Notes: generated by a model not told the origin, from the letters alone. DNA of 64,000 nt from Salinicoccus halitifaciens (GCF_021026095.1 NZ_JAJNCU010000001.1:124001-188000); one strand, 5' to 3'. Positions 30,338 to 39,057 are shown, numbered from the stretch's first letter. A program made the numbers and translations.

Positions 30338-30369
30338 GGCGCGTCCGGGAGACCGGGCGCGTCTTTTTT
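30338..30369 (+). terminator. Terminator of the ilv-leu operon
   Basis: GGCGCGTCCGG pairs with CCGGGCGCGTC (two G-U pairs) around GAGA, followed by TTTTTT. Confidence 0.92.
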
Positions 30370-30411
30370 GGTTGGGGAGGTGGCTGTAAGGGGAGGCTGG
30401 TTGTCATGACT

Positions 30412-30751
30412 GTTTAGTTGTCGTCATTTTCGGGCCTATCTAAACGGGAGAGGCCTCTTAGTGTTTAGTTGGCATAATTTTCGAGGCTATCTAAACGGCA
30501 GAAGCCTTTAAGTGTTTAGTTAGCCTAATTCTCAAGCCTATCTAAACGGCAGAAGCCTCCAAGTGTTTAGTTAGCATGATATTCGAGGCTACCTAAACGG
30601 CAGAGGCCCCCAAGTGTTTAGTTAGCCTAATTCTCAGGCCTATCTAAACGGCAGAGGCCCCCAAGTGTTTAGTTGGCATAATTTTCGAGGCTATCTAAAC
30701 GGGAGAGGCCCTTTAGTGTTTAGTTAATGGCAGAACCAGCCCCAGCTAAAC
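30412..30751. repeat. Array 2: seven tandem 51-bp units with GTTTAGTT...CTAAAC ends
   Basis: Units start at 30412, 30463, 30514, 30565, 30616, 30667 and 30718, exactly 51 bases apart. Each opens with GTTTAGTT and closes with CTAAAC 34 bases later; a 17-base linker such as GGCAGAGGCCCCCAAGT follows. Copies 2, 4 and 6 share one inner type (GCATAATTTTCGAGGCTA in 2 and 6) and copies 3 and 5 another (GCCTAATTCTCAAGCCTA in 3), so a 102-bp two-unit repeat is superimposed. Copy 7 is the most diverged. Stops occur in the obvious frames. It lies between the terminators of ilvA and of the convergent NERD operon. Confidence 0.96.
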
Positions 30752-30761
30752 AGTAACGGGG

Positions 30762-30788
30762 AATCGACAAGTATTTTACCTGTCGATT
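30762..30788. repeat. Inverted repeat beside array 2
   Basis: AATCGACA and TGTCGATT form an 8-bp perfect stem around 11 bases. No T run follows on either strand, so it is not a plain terminator. Confidence 0.55.
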
Positions 30789-30802
30789 ACATTATCAAAA
30801 CT

Positions 30803-30842
30803 AAAAATTACACCCACCAAGAGTTGTCCTCGTTGGTGGGTG
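30803..30842 (-). terminator. Terminator of the yktB-NERD operon
   Basis: CACCCACCAA and TTGGTGGGTG form a 10-bp perfect stem; on the minus strand it is followed by TAATTTTTAG. Confidence 0.82.
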
Positions 30843-30871
30843 CCTTCCCATTTTATAAGTTAGATAAAATA

Positions 30872-31771
30872 TCAGTATTCAATCAGGCCTTTAATTCTGT
30901 ATCTTCTTACAGTGGAGCTGCTTATAAGTTTATTGCTGTACTTTGAAATCATTTCTGAATTCAGTTGCCATGAGGCATTCAATATCCGCAGTTCTGCAAT
31001 TAACTGCTGTACCACCTCATACTGCCAAAATTCAGCCTGACATGTCCCGCACGCAAACTTATCACGATGCACCCGCTGAAGGGGCACATGCTCACAATCC
31101 GGGCAGAACACTCCACCGGAGAGTTCTTCGAAGGTGACGTTTGCGTCTGCATCGTAGGCGGATTTGACGACACGCCTTGAATCGAGCATTTCAATGAATC
31201 GGGAGTAATCATACTGGTTTGGCTGCAGCACGTACTTCAGCCGCTTCTTCAGGTTGTTTCGGATATAGAGGTTCTGATGGTTCGGAAAATTGTAGATTGT
31301 CTGTTCCGGATGGATGAAGACGATGTTGTTCGTCATATTGAAGTGCATATTGAATTCGCGCATCATTTCCGTCAGGACATTACGGTGGTTGTCGACCTGG
31401 TTCAGCGGGTTGACGATTTCCTTACCGCCGACAAACCGCCATGACCGGTCGGCCGTGTATTCGATATCGTACTGGTAGTTCTTTATTTCAAATGTATATA
31501 TCTGGTCGCCGGCGATGATGATGTTATCGATCTGGACTTCGGACGGGCCGGCGGCTGTTTTCCTGTCATCCGCGGCAGCATCAAGGCGGAACCTGTAATC
31601 CTTGAGATGCACAACCGGCACCCCGAGGTCCTCCACAATTCCATCAAACTGCAGCTCTCCGGTGTAGCCCAGCCGGTATTTCAGGAGGTCTTTCCTGTCC
31701 CGGGCACTCAATACGGTGCGCCTGTTCAAAATCTCGAGCTGGGCATGCTTCAGGCTTTTCTCCCTCATCAA
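30872..31771 (-). CDS. NERD (nuclease-related domain) protein with C-terminal zinc ribbon
   Basis: A 299-residue protein. Residues about 25-140 fit the NERD fold: a Gly-Glu helix (YTGELQFDGIV), then EVQIDNIIIAG followed by TFEIKN, which holds the D...ExK-type nuclease residues. A zinc-ribbon pair CPDC...CGTC lies at about residues 225-247, followed by a C-terminal helical segment ending in RRYRIKGLIEY that resembles a small DNA-binding or recombinase-like helix-turn-helix. The ATG overlaps the stop of yktB by four bases, so it is the second gene of that operon. A frameshifted gene of the same architecture lies at 33266-34148. Substrate unknown. Confidence 0.8.
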   Translation of the reverse strand: MMREKSLKHAQLEILNRRTVLSARDRKDLLKYRLGYTGELQFDGIVEDLGVPVVHLKDYRFRLDAAADDRKTAAGPSEVQIDNIIIAGDQIYTFEIKNYQYDIEYTADRSWRFVGGKEIVNPLNQVDNHRNVLTEMMREFNMHFNMTNNIVFIHPEQTIYNFPNHQNLYIRNNLKKRLKYVLQPNQYDYSRFIEMLDSRRVVKSAYDADANVTFEELSGGVFCPDCEHVPLQRVHRDKFACGTCQAEFWQYEVVQQLIAELRILNASWQLNSEMISKYSNKLISSSTVRRYRIKGLIEY

Positions 31772-32376
31772 TAGAATTTGACGAGGTCGGTCATCACTTT
31801 TTCCAAATCATTGATGAACGCTTCATCAGATTCGAGTTCGGCATCCCCCGGATGGTAGACTTTGCCGACGAGGAATTCACCTTTCTTCACATCACGCAGC
31901 CGGACGAGTCCGGCTTCCAATTCTTCATCCGAGATCTCGGACAATTGAGGTTTTTCAGGTTTCATATGATCGAGTGAAATGGAATAATCCTGGGGCAGCT
32001 CCCTGAACATCTCAGATTCACTGAGCCATTTCTCCGCCACGTTCTTTTTGTCCGGGGATTCATAGATCACGCCGTACATGCAGAATGCGTGGTCCCCCCA
32101 CAGGCCGATCTGGAAATGCGGCATCATCTTATAGCCGCGCTTGTTGGCCGAGAAGGCCACCCATGTATCATCCGGCGGATTCACTTTGCGGCGGGCGTGC
32201 ATCGCAACGTGCGCAAAATGCTCCTCCCCGGTAAGATCCGTCAGGAAACCAGAGAAATGGTCGCCGAGGTTATATAATTTCACGCGTGGATTTTCCTTCA
32301 ATGCCTCCATGCGGGGGGCGAGGCCGTCGATTTTGAATATGTCGAAATCTTTTTGTGTAAAGCTGTATTTTGTCAT
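31768..32376 (-). CDS. yktB: UPF0637 / DUF1054 family protein (YktB)
   Basis: About 202 residues, matching YktB: FTQKDFDIFKIDGL at the start, then NPRVKLYNLGDHF, FAHVAMHARRKVNPPDDTWVAF in the middle and GFQIGLW-type (HFQIGLWGDH). Function unknown. The open frame extends 21 codons upstream, but GAAGGG precedes the ATG at 32376 and gives the family N-terminus. It is divergent from suhB and forms an operon with the NERD gene, with which it overlaps by four bases. Confidence 0.87.
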   Translation of the reverse strand: MTKYSFTQKDFDIFKIDGLAPRMEALKENPRVKLYNLGDHFSGFLTDLTGEEHFAHVAMHARRKVNPPDDTWVAFSANKRGYKMMPHFQIGLWGDHAFCMYGVIYESPDKKNVAEKWLSESEMFRELPQDYSISLDHMKPEKPQLSEISDEELEAGLVRLRDVKKGEFLVGKVYHPGDAELESDEAFINDLEKVMTDLVKFY

Positions 32377-32456
32377 GTATATTTTCCCTTCTAAAATTAT
32401 CGCTGTTAATATGATAAAATAATAAAAGAACCCAATCAAACTTTTGAGGTGTATTT

Positions 32457-33269
32457 ATGGAAATCTATAGATTTGCACAGGAAATCATACTGGATGCCGG
32501 GGAATTCATACGGAACCGGATGATTGAAGACTTTAATATCGACAGCAAAATGAATGCCAATGACCTTGTCACTGACGTCGATAAAGAAACCGAACAATTC
32601 CTGTTTGATAAAATTGAAGAAAGATACCCGGAGCACAGGATCCTCGGTGAAGAGGGCGCCGGCGCAGACATCGAAGACGCAGACGGTGTCTTATGGATCA
32701 TCGACCCGATCGACGGCACGCTGAATTTCGTGCACCAGCTTGAAAACTTCGCCGTCTCCATCGGCATCTACATCGACGGCAAGCCGTATGCAGGCCTCAT
32801 ACTCGATGTCATGAAGAATGACCTCTACCATGCAGCCTATGAGCAGGGCGCCTATAAGAACGACGAGGTACTGCATGATATAGAGGAATCGAGCCTGAAG
32901 TCCTCGCTCATCTCGACGAATGCCAACTGGCTCGTGCGGGAGGGGATCAACACCCCGTTCATCCAGGTGGTCAAAGATGCCCGCAGCGTACGCTCACTCG
33001 GCTCGGCGGCCCTTGAATTCGTCAACGTCGTCCGCGGGACGAGCAGTGCGGCCCTCTTTTACAGGCTCCACCCATGGGATTTCGCAGGCGGCATCATCCT
33101 GCTGAACGAAGTCGGCGGCATCACGACGACGCTGCTCGGCGACGAGGTCAGGCTGCTCAAGACGAACAGCATCCTTGCTGCAAATAAAAAGATACATGGA
33201 GAGCTTACAGAGTACTTCAAGGCTGATGAGGCATTCATCAAAAATCATAAAGAATTCCATAAACTTTAA
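32457..33269 (+). CDS. suhB: Inositol monophosphatase family protein
   Basis: A 270-residue magnesium-dependent phosphatase of the IMPase/FIG superfamily. Metal-site motifs: GEEGAG (Glu ligand), WIIDPIDGTLNFVH and WDFAGGIILLNEVGG. Substrates in the family include inositol phosphate, NADP and fructose bisphosphate; the sequence does not decide. GAGGTG is 7 bases before the ATG. An extended -10 (TGATAAAAT, 32412-32420) lies upstream. The stop codon overlaps that of the convergent pseudogene; no terminator is visible between them. Confidence 0.88.
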   Translation: MEIYRFAQEIILDAGEFIRNRMIEDFNIDSKMNANDLVTDVDKETEQFLFDKIEERYPEHRILGEEGAGADIEDADGVLWIIDPIDGTLNFVHQLENFAVSIGIYIDGKPYAGLILDVMKNDLYHAAYEQGAYKNDEVLHDIEESSLKSSLISTNANWLVREGINTPFIQVVKDARSVRSLGSAALEFVNVVRGTSSAALFYRLHPWDFAGGIILLNEVGGITTTLLGDEVRLLKTNSILAANKKIHGELTEYFKADEAFIKNHKEFHKL

Positions 33270-34148
33270 TCCGCATCACTCCCGAATTTATATTTGCGGG
33301 CGGAAATTTTCCTGAAGAGCGCCCCGGTCAGCCTGGTGTATGCATAGTTGTTCAGCTCGAATCCCGTATGGAGGAATATGTCCCGACGGCTGTAGACAAC
33401 ACCGGGCGCGACCTTCTCCAGGCAGAAGAAGTAGTCTTCCGCCAGATGCAGCAGGCTGTCGATGGAGAGGCAGACATTGCACTGCATGAGGTTGCTGTTG
33501 AATATCGTGAAATCATGGGAACGGCACTTCAGGCACCTTATTCCGGGCTTGAATAGAGACAGGTCGAATGCATGGCGGCCCTTTTGGAATAAGTCAACTG
33601 GGAAGCGGCGTGTCTTTATTCTTCAGGACGGCGGACTGCTCGATGGCCTTCAGGTAGTAGGGCAGATTCAGCTTCGATAAAAACAGGTCCGACTTCCGGG
33701 TCTTCAGTACGAAATCATCATTCATCATCACGTACTTCACGATGATCGGGCGCTGGAACTCGCCTTCATCGATCAGCCGGGCCCTAAACATCTGGTACAG
33801 TTTGTCGCTGCGGTTCAAGTCGAGCACTGCAGCGTGCGCATCATTGCACAGGATGTTGAAGGCGTTGATGTAATGGCCGCCGGCGAGGTCGTGGAGGATG
33901 AATATGTAGTAGCAGTAATCCGTGACCATCAGCACATGGACGAATTCGTAATCACCATCGACATACACTTCAGAGTGCCAGTACACATCGATGTTTGCGG
34001 TCTTTATTTCGTCCAGGTACAGTTCGAACTCTTCTTCAAGTTTTTCGGAGCGGCGGAGGGCCCGGTATTCCTTCGTCTCATCTTCGGAAAACGGCAGGCG
34101 GTTGTAGAGGAATTCATAAATCTTCAGTTTTTCATTTTTCTTGCGCAT
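33266..34148 (-). pseudogene. NERD-like zinc-ribbon protein broken by a single-base frameshift
   Basis: Start at the ATG at 34148 after AAAGGGGTG. The first 184 codons run to a TGA at 33594-33596. Removing one C from the CCC run at 33600-33602 (minus strand) restores a continuous frame of about 293 residues to the stop at 33266, close to the 299 residues of the intact NERD gene at 30872. The restored C-terminal part carries a zinc-ribbon pair CLKC...CNVC and a helical tail, as in the intact protein. The N-terminal part has the same order of predicted strands, but the ExK residues are not preserved (ILHD where the intact gene has EIKN). It may be a true pseudogene, a sequencing error, or two separate products. 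Confidence 0.72.
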
Positions 34149-34234
34149 CTGTTGCACCCCTTTAATAAGTATTGCTTCAATTGTGCATAAGAGGGGAATT
34201 GTCGTCAAAGTGCAACAATTTGATTTTTGGCATG

Positions 34235-34263
34235 AAAAAAGAACAGAAACCCGGTTTCTGTTC
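34235..34263 (-). terminator. Terminator of the DUF5325-like gene
   Basis: GAACAGAAACC pairs with GGTTTCTGTTC (tip bases form the loop), followed on the minus strand by TTTTTT. Confidence 0.85.
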
Positions 34264-34319
34264 AGCGGAAATTCAAATTCTGTTTGTGGAATGATGCAGA
34301 AAAACGAAAACTGTAGTTT

Positions 34320-34511
34320 TTATAACCAGCCGTTTTCACGGTATTTTTTCTTCAGTGTAAAACCGACCCCGAAGATGCCGATGAAAATCAGCACTGTGAG
34401 GGCTGCGAACACCCACATCGCTTCCGCCGCGAAGACCGAAAAAGCGACCATCATCAAAACGGCCAGAAAAGCGAGCAGTAAAAATATAGATTTAGATTTG
34501 GGTTTATCCAT
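34320..34511 (-). CDS. Small membrane protein, DUF5325-like (YlaF position)
   Basis: About 63 residues with two hydrophobic segments (residues about 8-26 and 31-50) and basic ends. An ATG at 34535 is in frame, but AAGGAG lies 9 bases before the ATG at 34511. Its place divergent from typA is that of ylaF in Bacillus. Function unknown. Confidence 0.68.
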   Translation of the reverse strand: MDKPKSKSIFLLLAFLAVLMMVAFSVFAAEAMWVFAALTVLIFIGIFGVGFTLKKKYRENGWL

Positions 34512-34607
34512 GATCCGGAACTCCTTACGTGTCATTATATCCTAACAGTATAGCATATTTACCACTTTATCAACAGATTACATTTTATATGAATTAAAGG
34601 GCAACTG

Positions 34608-34616
34608 TGATATAAT
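34608..34616 (+). promoter_or_regulatory. Extended -10 promoter element of typA
   Basis: TGATATAAT is a perfect -10 hexamer with the TGN extension. The -35 region is weak. Confidence 0.5.
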
Positions 34617-34659
34617 GGTACAGTTAAAGATCAATTCTAACAATGAAGGGAAAGTCTTA

Positions 34660-36501
34660 ATGAAATTAAGAGAAGATATCCGCAATATCGCAATCATCGC
34701 CCATGTCGATCATGGGAAGACCACATTAGTCGACCAATTACTGAAACAGTCCGGCATGTTCCGCGAAAATGAGCATGTGGAAGAACGTGCGATGGACTCG
34801 AATGATATAGAGAGAGAGCGCGGTATCACGATACTTGCCAAAAATACCGCGATTGATTATAAGGGCACACGAATAAACATCCTCGATACGCCTGGCCACG
34901 CCGATTTCGGCGGGGAAGTCGAGCGGATCATGAAGATGGTGGATGGCGTCATCCTTGTCGTGGATGCATATGAAGGGACGATGCCGCAGACGCGCTTCGT
35001 GTTGAAGAAGGCGCTTGAGCAGGATTTGAAGCCGCTCGTCGTCGTGAACAAAATTGATAAAGAAGCGGCACGTCCGGAAGAGGTCGTGGATGAAGTGCTG
35101 GAACTGTTCATTGAGCTGGATGCCAATGACGAACAGCTCGAATTTCCGGTCGCCTATGCATCGGCGATGAACGGGACGGCAAGTGAGGATCCGGATAAAC
35201 AGGATGAAGACATGCAGTCCATCTATGAAATGATCGTCGATTATGTGCCTGCACCTGTTGATAACAGCGATGAGCCGCTTCAGTTTCAGGTGGCGCTGCT
35301 GGATTACAACGACTACGTCGGACGTATCGGCGTCGGACGTGTGTTCCGCGGGGAGATGCGCGTCGGTCAGCAGGTATCACTGATCAAAATCGACGGCACC
35401 GTGAAGAATTTCCGGGTGACCAAAATATTCGGCTTCTTCGGGCTGAACCGTCTTGAAATCGACCATGCGAAGGCGGGCGACCTCATCGCGGTGAGCGGCA
35501 TGGAGGACATCAACGTCGGGGAGACGGTGACACCTGTCGACCATCAGGAGGCGATGCCGGTCCTTAGGATCGACGAGCCGACGCTCCAGATGACGTTTTC
35601 GGTCAACAACTCGCCGTTTGCAGGGCGCGACGGCAAGTTCGTCACCGCACGCAAAATAGAAGAGCGCCTCGAGCAGCAGCTGGAGACGGATGTATCCCTG
35701 AAGGTCGAACCGACCGATCAGCCGGATGCGTGGGTCGTTTCCGGACGCGGCGAGCTGCATTTATCCATCCTGATCGAGAACATGAGGCGTGAAGGTTTCG
35801 AACTTCAGGTATCCAAGCCGATCGTCATCGAAAAAGAGATCGACGGCGTCAAATGTGAACCGTTCGAACGTGTACAGATCGATGTGCCGGAAGGCGATAC
35901 GGGCAGCATCATCGAGTCCCTCGGCCAGCGCAAGGGCGAAATGCTGGATATGTCGAACACCGGCAACGGCCAGACCCGTCTTGTGTTCCTCGTGCCTGCA
36001 AGGGGCCTCATCGGCTACAGGACCGAGTTCATGTCCATGACGAGCGGCTACGGCATTTTGAACCATACATTCGAAGAGTACCGTCCGGCAATCAAAGGCC
36101 GCATCGGCGGCAGAAGGAACGGTGTACTCGTCTCGATGGACAAAGGCACTGCCTCCACCTATGCGATCCTCCAGCTTTCGGACCGCGGCACGAACTTCAT
36201 GGAGCCCGGCACCGATGTGTATGAAGGGATGATCGTCGGCGAAAACTCCCGCGATAACGACCTCACGGTGAACATCACCAAAGTGAAGGCGGCGAACAAT
36301 ATCCGCTCCGCAACGAAGGAACAGACGGAGACGATGAAGAAACCGCGTGTCATGACACTTGAGGAAGCACTTGAATTCATCAATGAAGATGAGCTTGTCG
36401 AAGTGACGCCGGATACTGTCAGATTGAGGAAGAGGATCCTCGATAAGAGCGCGAGAGAACGTGCCCAGAAGAAAGAAAAGATAAGACTTGAATCGGAGTG
36501 A
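34660..36501 (+). CDS. typA: Ribosome-associated GTPase TypA/BipA
   Basis: A 613-residue translational GTPase. P-loop AHVDHGKTT, switch region RGITI, DTPGHADFGGEVER and NKID motifs are all present; EF-G-like domains III and V and the BipA-specific C-terminal domain follow. It acts on ribosome assembly and stress or cold adaptation. The frame is open 15 codons upstream, but GAAGGG before the ATG at 34660 gives the family N-terminus (MKLREDIRNIAIIAHVDHG). Followed 6 bases later by ylaH. Confidence 0.96.
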   Translation: MKLREDIRNIAIIAHVDHGKTTLVDQLLKQSGMFRENEHVEERAMDSNDIERERGITILAKNTAIDYKGTRINILDTPGHADFGGEVERIMKMVDGVILVVDAYEGTMPQTRFVLKKALEQDLKPLVVVNKIDKEAARPEEVVDEVLELFIELDANDEQLEFPVAYASAMNGTASEDPDKQDEDMQSIYEMIVDYVPAPVDNSDEPLQFQVALLDYNDYVGRIGVGRVFRGEMRVGQQVSLIKIDGTVKNFRVTKIFGFFGLNRLEIDHAKAGDLIAVSGMEDINVGETVTPVDHQEAMPVLRIDEPTLQMTFSVNNSPFAGRDGKFVTARKIEERLEQQLETDVSLKVEPTDQPDAWVVSGRGELHLSILIENMRREGFELQVSKPIVIEKEIDGVKCEPFERVQIDVPEGDTGSIIESLGQRKGEMLDMSNTGNGQTRLVFLVPARGLIGYRTEFMSMTSGYGILNHTFEEYRPAIKGRIGGRRNGVLVSMDKGTASTYAILQLSDRGTNFMEPGTDVYEGMIVGENSRDNDLTVNITKVKAANNIRSATKEQTETMKKPRVMTLEEALEFINEDELVEVTPDTVRLRKRILDKSARERAQKKEKIRLESE

Positions 36502-36507
36502 ATATAA

Positions 36508-36873
36508 TTGTTTCTCCCAGTTGTACTGTCCAATGCTTCAGTCAATGTCAATGAGCGCCTGACTTTTTTCGGCCGCCTGTACGGCCTCGATACGAACCCC
36601 GAGCTCGGGATGTGGCTTTTGTTCATCACCATCTTCATACTCTCCGTCATCGTTTATATTCTGGGCTTCGCCCGGAAGATCAAACTGTGGCAGAATATAG
36701 TGATCTATATCGTGATGTTCATAGGGTGCCTGATTTTAACGTTCTTCGGTGCGTTCCTGCCTGTGGCGGAAAGCCTGATCGTTGCTGCGATCGTGCTCGG
36801 CCTTTACCGCTTCAGGCTGCACAGGGAGCGTAAGGCGGGCAATATACCGCCGAAACAAAAAGAAGTCAGATGA
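36508..36873 (+). CDS. ylaH: YlaH-like membrane protein
   Basis: A 121-residue protein with three hydrophobic segments (about 33-52, 60-80 and 82-98) and a basic C-terminal tail. It fits the YlaH family found after typA in Bacillus and Staphylococcus; function unknown. The start is a TTG, 10 bases after GGAG that overlaps the typA stop. Confidence 0.75.
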   Translation: MFLPVVLSNASVNVNERLTFFGRLYGLDTNPELGMWLLFITIFILSVIVYILGFARKIKLWQNIVIYIVMFIGCLILTFFGAFLPVAESLIVAAIVLGLYRFRLHRERKAGNIPPKQKEVR

Positions 36874-36874
36874 A

Positions 36875-36900
36875 AAAAACACGCCGGAAGGCGTGTTTTT
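36875..36900. terminator. Bidirectional terminator between ylaH and the YlaL-like gene
   Basis: AAAAACACGCC and GGCGTGTTTTT form an 11-bp stem around GGAA with T runs on both strands. Confidence 0.92.
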
Positions 36901-37381
36901 ATTTTATGGAGATTGCCGTCACGTGCTTCAGGCGCGTCTCCGGTTGATTGTCCTGGATGACGACAAGGTCGATCATATTGTCATCATACAGCCTTTTACC
37001 CTCTTCACTGAACTGCGCGAAGTGTTTTCCGCGTTCATTGAAGGGCAGTATCGTCGTGCCGTCGTCATGTGTATATGTAATCATCGCATCGTCCCCGCGT
37101 TCAGGTTCCGTATACTCAAGAAAAGGCTTGAGGCCGATGATGAATGTCTCTTCGAGCAGCTGGCTGTTCTTATACTTCTTCTCCGATTTGAGTGTCGGCG
37201 GTTTTGAGGTGCCTTCGATGATCTGGCGGTTCCACTCCGTATTGTCGTCGAAGGATATGGCCTCATCCTCCTTCGGGGCGGTCAGTGCCTCGTCCAAAGT
37301 CATTTTGCGGTCATCGAAAATCCATGTTGAAGGGTCTAGTGTGATCTGGAATTTGATATCTCCCTGAATTTGTATAATCAT
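36899..37381 (-). CDS. Conserved hypothetical protein, YlaL-like
   Basis: A 160-residue soluble protein. The N-terminus (IQIQGDIKFQITLDPSTWIFDDRK) is a beta hairpin followed by an acidic region; GRGKHF-type (NERGKHFAQFSEEG) and a final beta strand follow. Position between ylaH and ylaN suggests the YlaL family, function unknown. AAGGAGCGATGTT precedes the ATG. The name is tentative, by position and length. Confidence 0.6.
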   Translation of the reverse strand: MIIQIQGDIKFQITLDPSTWIFDDRKMTLDEALTAPKEDEAISFDDNTEWNRQIIEGTSKPPTLKSEKKYKNSQLLEETFIIGLKPFLEYTEPERGDDAMITYTHDDGTTILPFNERGKHFAQFSEEGKRLYDDNMIDLVVIQDNQPETRLKHVTAISIK

Positions 37382-37528
37382 AACATCGCTCCTTATGACC
37401 TCAATTATATCAAAGTCCGCTTTTATATTATACGCCTTTGGTGAATTTACAGCCTTTGGTTTCCTTGCAATTTTATCTTTCGTGATATAAAATTTTCATT
37501 ATAGCAAGAAGAGGGGGTAAGTGAGTCC

Positions 37529-37822
37529 ATGAATGAAGAATTGCGTCATCAGGCATATGCACAGCTCGAAGCGGATGCAGATCGTATAGTACAGCTGATC
37601 AAGGTGCAGATGGACAATTTGACGATGCCCCAATGCCCTGTCTATGAGGAAGTTTTAGATACACAAATGTACGGACTTTCCAAGCAAGTGAATTTTGCTG
37701 TACGTCTTGGGTTGGTGGATGCGGAAGATGGACGGGAGCTCTTGGAGAAACTCGAGATCGAAGTCTCAAAAGTCCATGATCTATATATGCAAGAGGAAAA
37801 ACTTGAGTCTAAAGAAATTTAA
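37529..37822 (+). CDS. ylaN: YlaN family protein (UPF0358, DUF1507)
   Basis: A 97-residue helical protein matching YlaN across its length ([40 protein letters not shown] is the conserved half). In Bacillus the gene is important for growth, and staphylococcal YlaN has been linked to iron binding and the Fur regulator. AGAGGGGGTAAGTGAGTCC precedes the ATG. A terminator hairpin overlaps the end of the gene: the stop codon lies in its loop. Confidence 0.9.
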   Translation: MNEELRHQAYAQLEADADRIVQLIKVQMDNLTMPQCPVYEEVLDTQMYGLSKQVNFAVRLGLVDAEDGRELLEKLEIEVSKVHDLYMQEEKLESKEI

Positions 37823-37838
37823 TCTTTAGACTTTTTTT
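37806..37838 (+). terminator. Terminator overlapping the ylaN stop codon
   Basis: AGTCTAAAGA and TCTTTAGACT form a 10-bp perfect stem; the loop AATTTAA contains the TAA stop of ylaN. A run of seven T follows. Confidence 0.92.
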
Positions 37839-37854
37839 AAATGAGGGGACCAAT

Positions 37855-39027
37855 GTGCAATACATAAAAGATTTTTTCAATTACGTCAAAGTATATTCCA
37901 AATATGTGGACTTCACCATCATCATCACGTATGTGCTGCTGAGCGTGATCGGACTCGTCATGATCTACAGTGCCAGCATGGTGATGGCATCGAGGGTGGA
38001 AGGCACACCCGAATATTATTATCTGAGGCAGATCATGTTCATCATTCTCGGCTTCTCCATCGTTTTTTTCATGACCTACTTCATGTCGGGAGAACTGCTC
38101 AGGAATAAAAGATTCCAGATGACTTCGCTGATCGCCATCCTGGTCCTCTTGTTATACACGATGTTTTTCGGCGTGGAAGTCAACGGGGAAAGGAACTGGA
38201 TAGACGTCGGCCCGCTGCGCCTGCAGACTTCGGAGTTCTTCAAGATAGTCGTCATCATATACATGGCCTACATATATGACAAGAAGCTCTCCCAGCACAG
38301 GTTCGACAATGCGGATTACATTTATCCCCTCACTTTCATCGGGATATGTTCCACGCTTGTCCTCATGAACGATTTCGGCACCTGGCTGGTCATCATTTCC
38401 ATTATTGCCGGCGTCTTCCTTTATTCGGGCGTGCCGCTCAAGCTCATCATGAAGACCGGGCTCGTCCTCACTGTGGCTGCCGGTGTGCTGATCGCCATCT
38501 CCATGCTGTTCCGCGGGCAGGTGCTCTCGGACTACCAGGTCGCGCGCATCGAGACATTCATAAACCCATTCGTCGATCCGATGGGGGCGGGGTACCAGCT
38601 GACCAATTCCCTCATAGCGATTTCGCACGGCGGGATATTCGGCAACGGGCTCGGCAGCGGAGTGATGAAGCTCGGCTACCTGCCTGAACCGCACACCGAC
38701 TTCATATCTGCGGTCATTGCAGAAGAGCTCGGCCTTGTGGGGATTTATTTGATATTGATACTCTACATGGTGCTGGTTTTCAAGGCGCTCAGATACGCTG
38801 CAATCTCAAACGATAAATTTTACAGCCTGATCTGCATCGGGGTGGCTTTGTATATCGGTATGCAGCTGTTCATCAACATCGGCGGTATATCAAAGATCAT
38901 CCCATTGACGGGTGTGCCGCTGCCGCTGCTCAGCTACGGAGGTTCTTCATTCCTCTCCGTCTCCATTGCGATAGGATTATTGACCATTGCAGCAAAACAT
39001 GTTAAAAGGGAAAAAGCAGGATTTTAA
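37855..39027 (+). CDS. ftsW: SEDS peptidoglycan polymerase, FtsW type
   Basis: A 390-residue SEDS protein with about ten membrane segments. The catalytic region of the family is seen around DFGTWLVIIS and the long loop with GxxNSLIAISHGG; the C-terminal PLTGVPLPLLSYGGSS motif is characteristic. FtsW polymerises septal glycan together with a class B PBP (pbp1 at 60470 is the expected partner). FtsW rather than RodA is inferred from its place before pyc. The start is a GTG six bases after GAGGGG; an overlapping ATG two bases upstream is out of frame. Confidence 0.88.
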   Translation: MQYIKDFFNYVKVYSKYVDFTIIITYVLLSVIGLVMIYSASMVMASRVEGTPEYYYLRQIMFIILGFSIVFFMTYFMSGELLRNKRFQMTSLIAILVLLLYTMFFGVEVNGERNWIDVGPLRLQTSEFFKIVVIIYMAYIYDKKLSQHRFDNADYIYPLTFIGICSTLVLMNDFGTWLVIISIIAGVFLYSGVPLKLIMKTGLVLTVAAGVLIAISMLFRGQVLSDYQVARIETFINPFVDPMGAGYQLTNSLIAISHGGIFGNGLGSGVMKLGYLPEPHTDFISAVIAEELGLVGIYLILILYMVLVFKALRYAAISNDKFYSLICIGVALYIGMQLFINIGGISKIIPLTGVPLPLLSYGGSSFLSVSIAIGLLTIAAKHVKREKAGF

Positions 39028-39030
39028 ACG

Positions 39031-39057
39031 CCGGTAATTTAAAAATTACCGGTTTTT
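39031..39057 (+). terminator. Terminator of ftsW
   Basis: CCGGTAATTT pairs with AAATTACCGG, followed by TTTTT. Confidence 0.85.

Noticed and set aside
33266-33487. Independent 73-residue gene
   Set aside because: The frame extends upstream past its first ATG and, with one C removed, joins the NERD-like gene; it has no ribosome binding site of its own.
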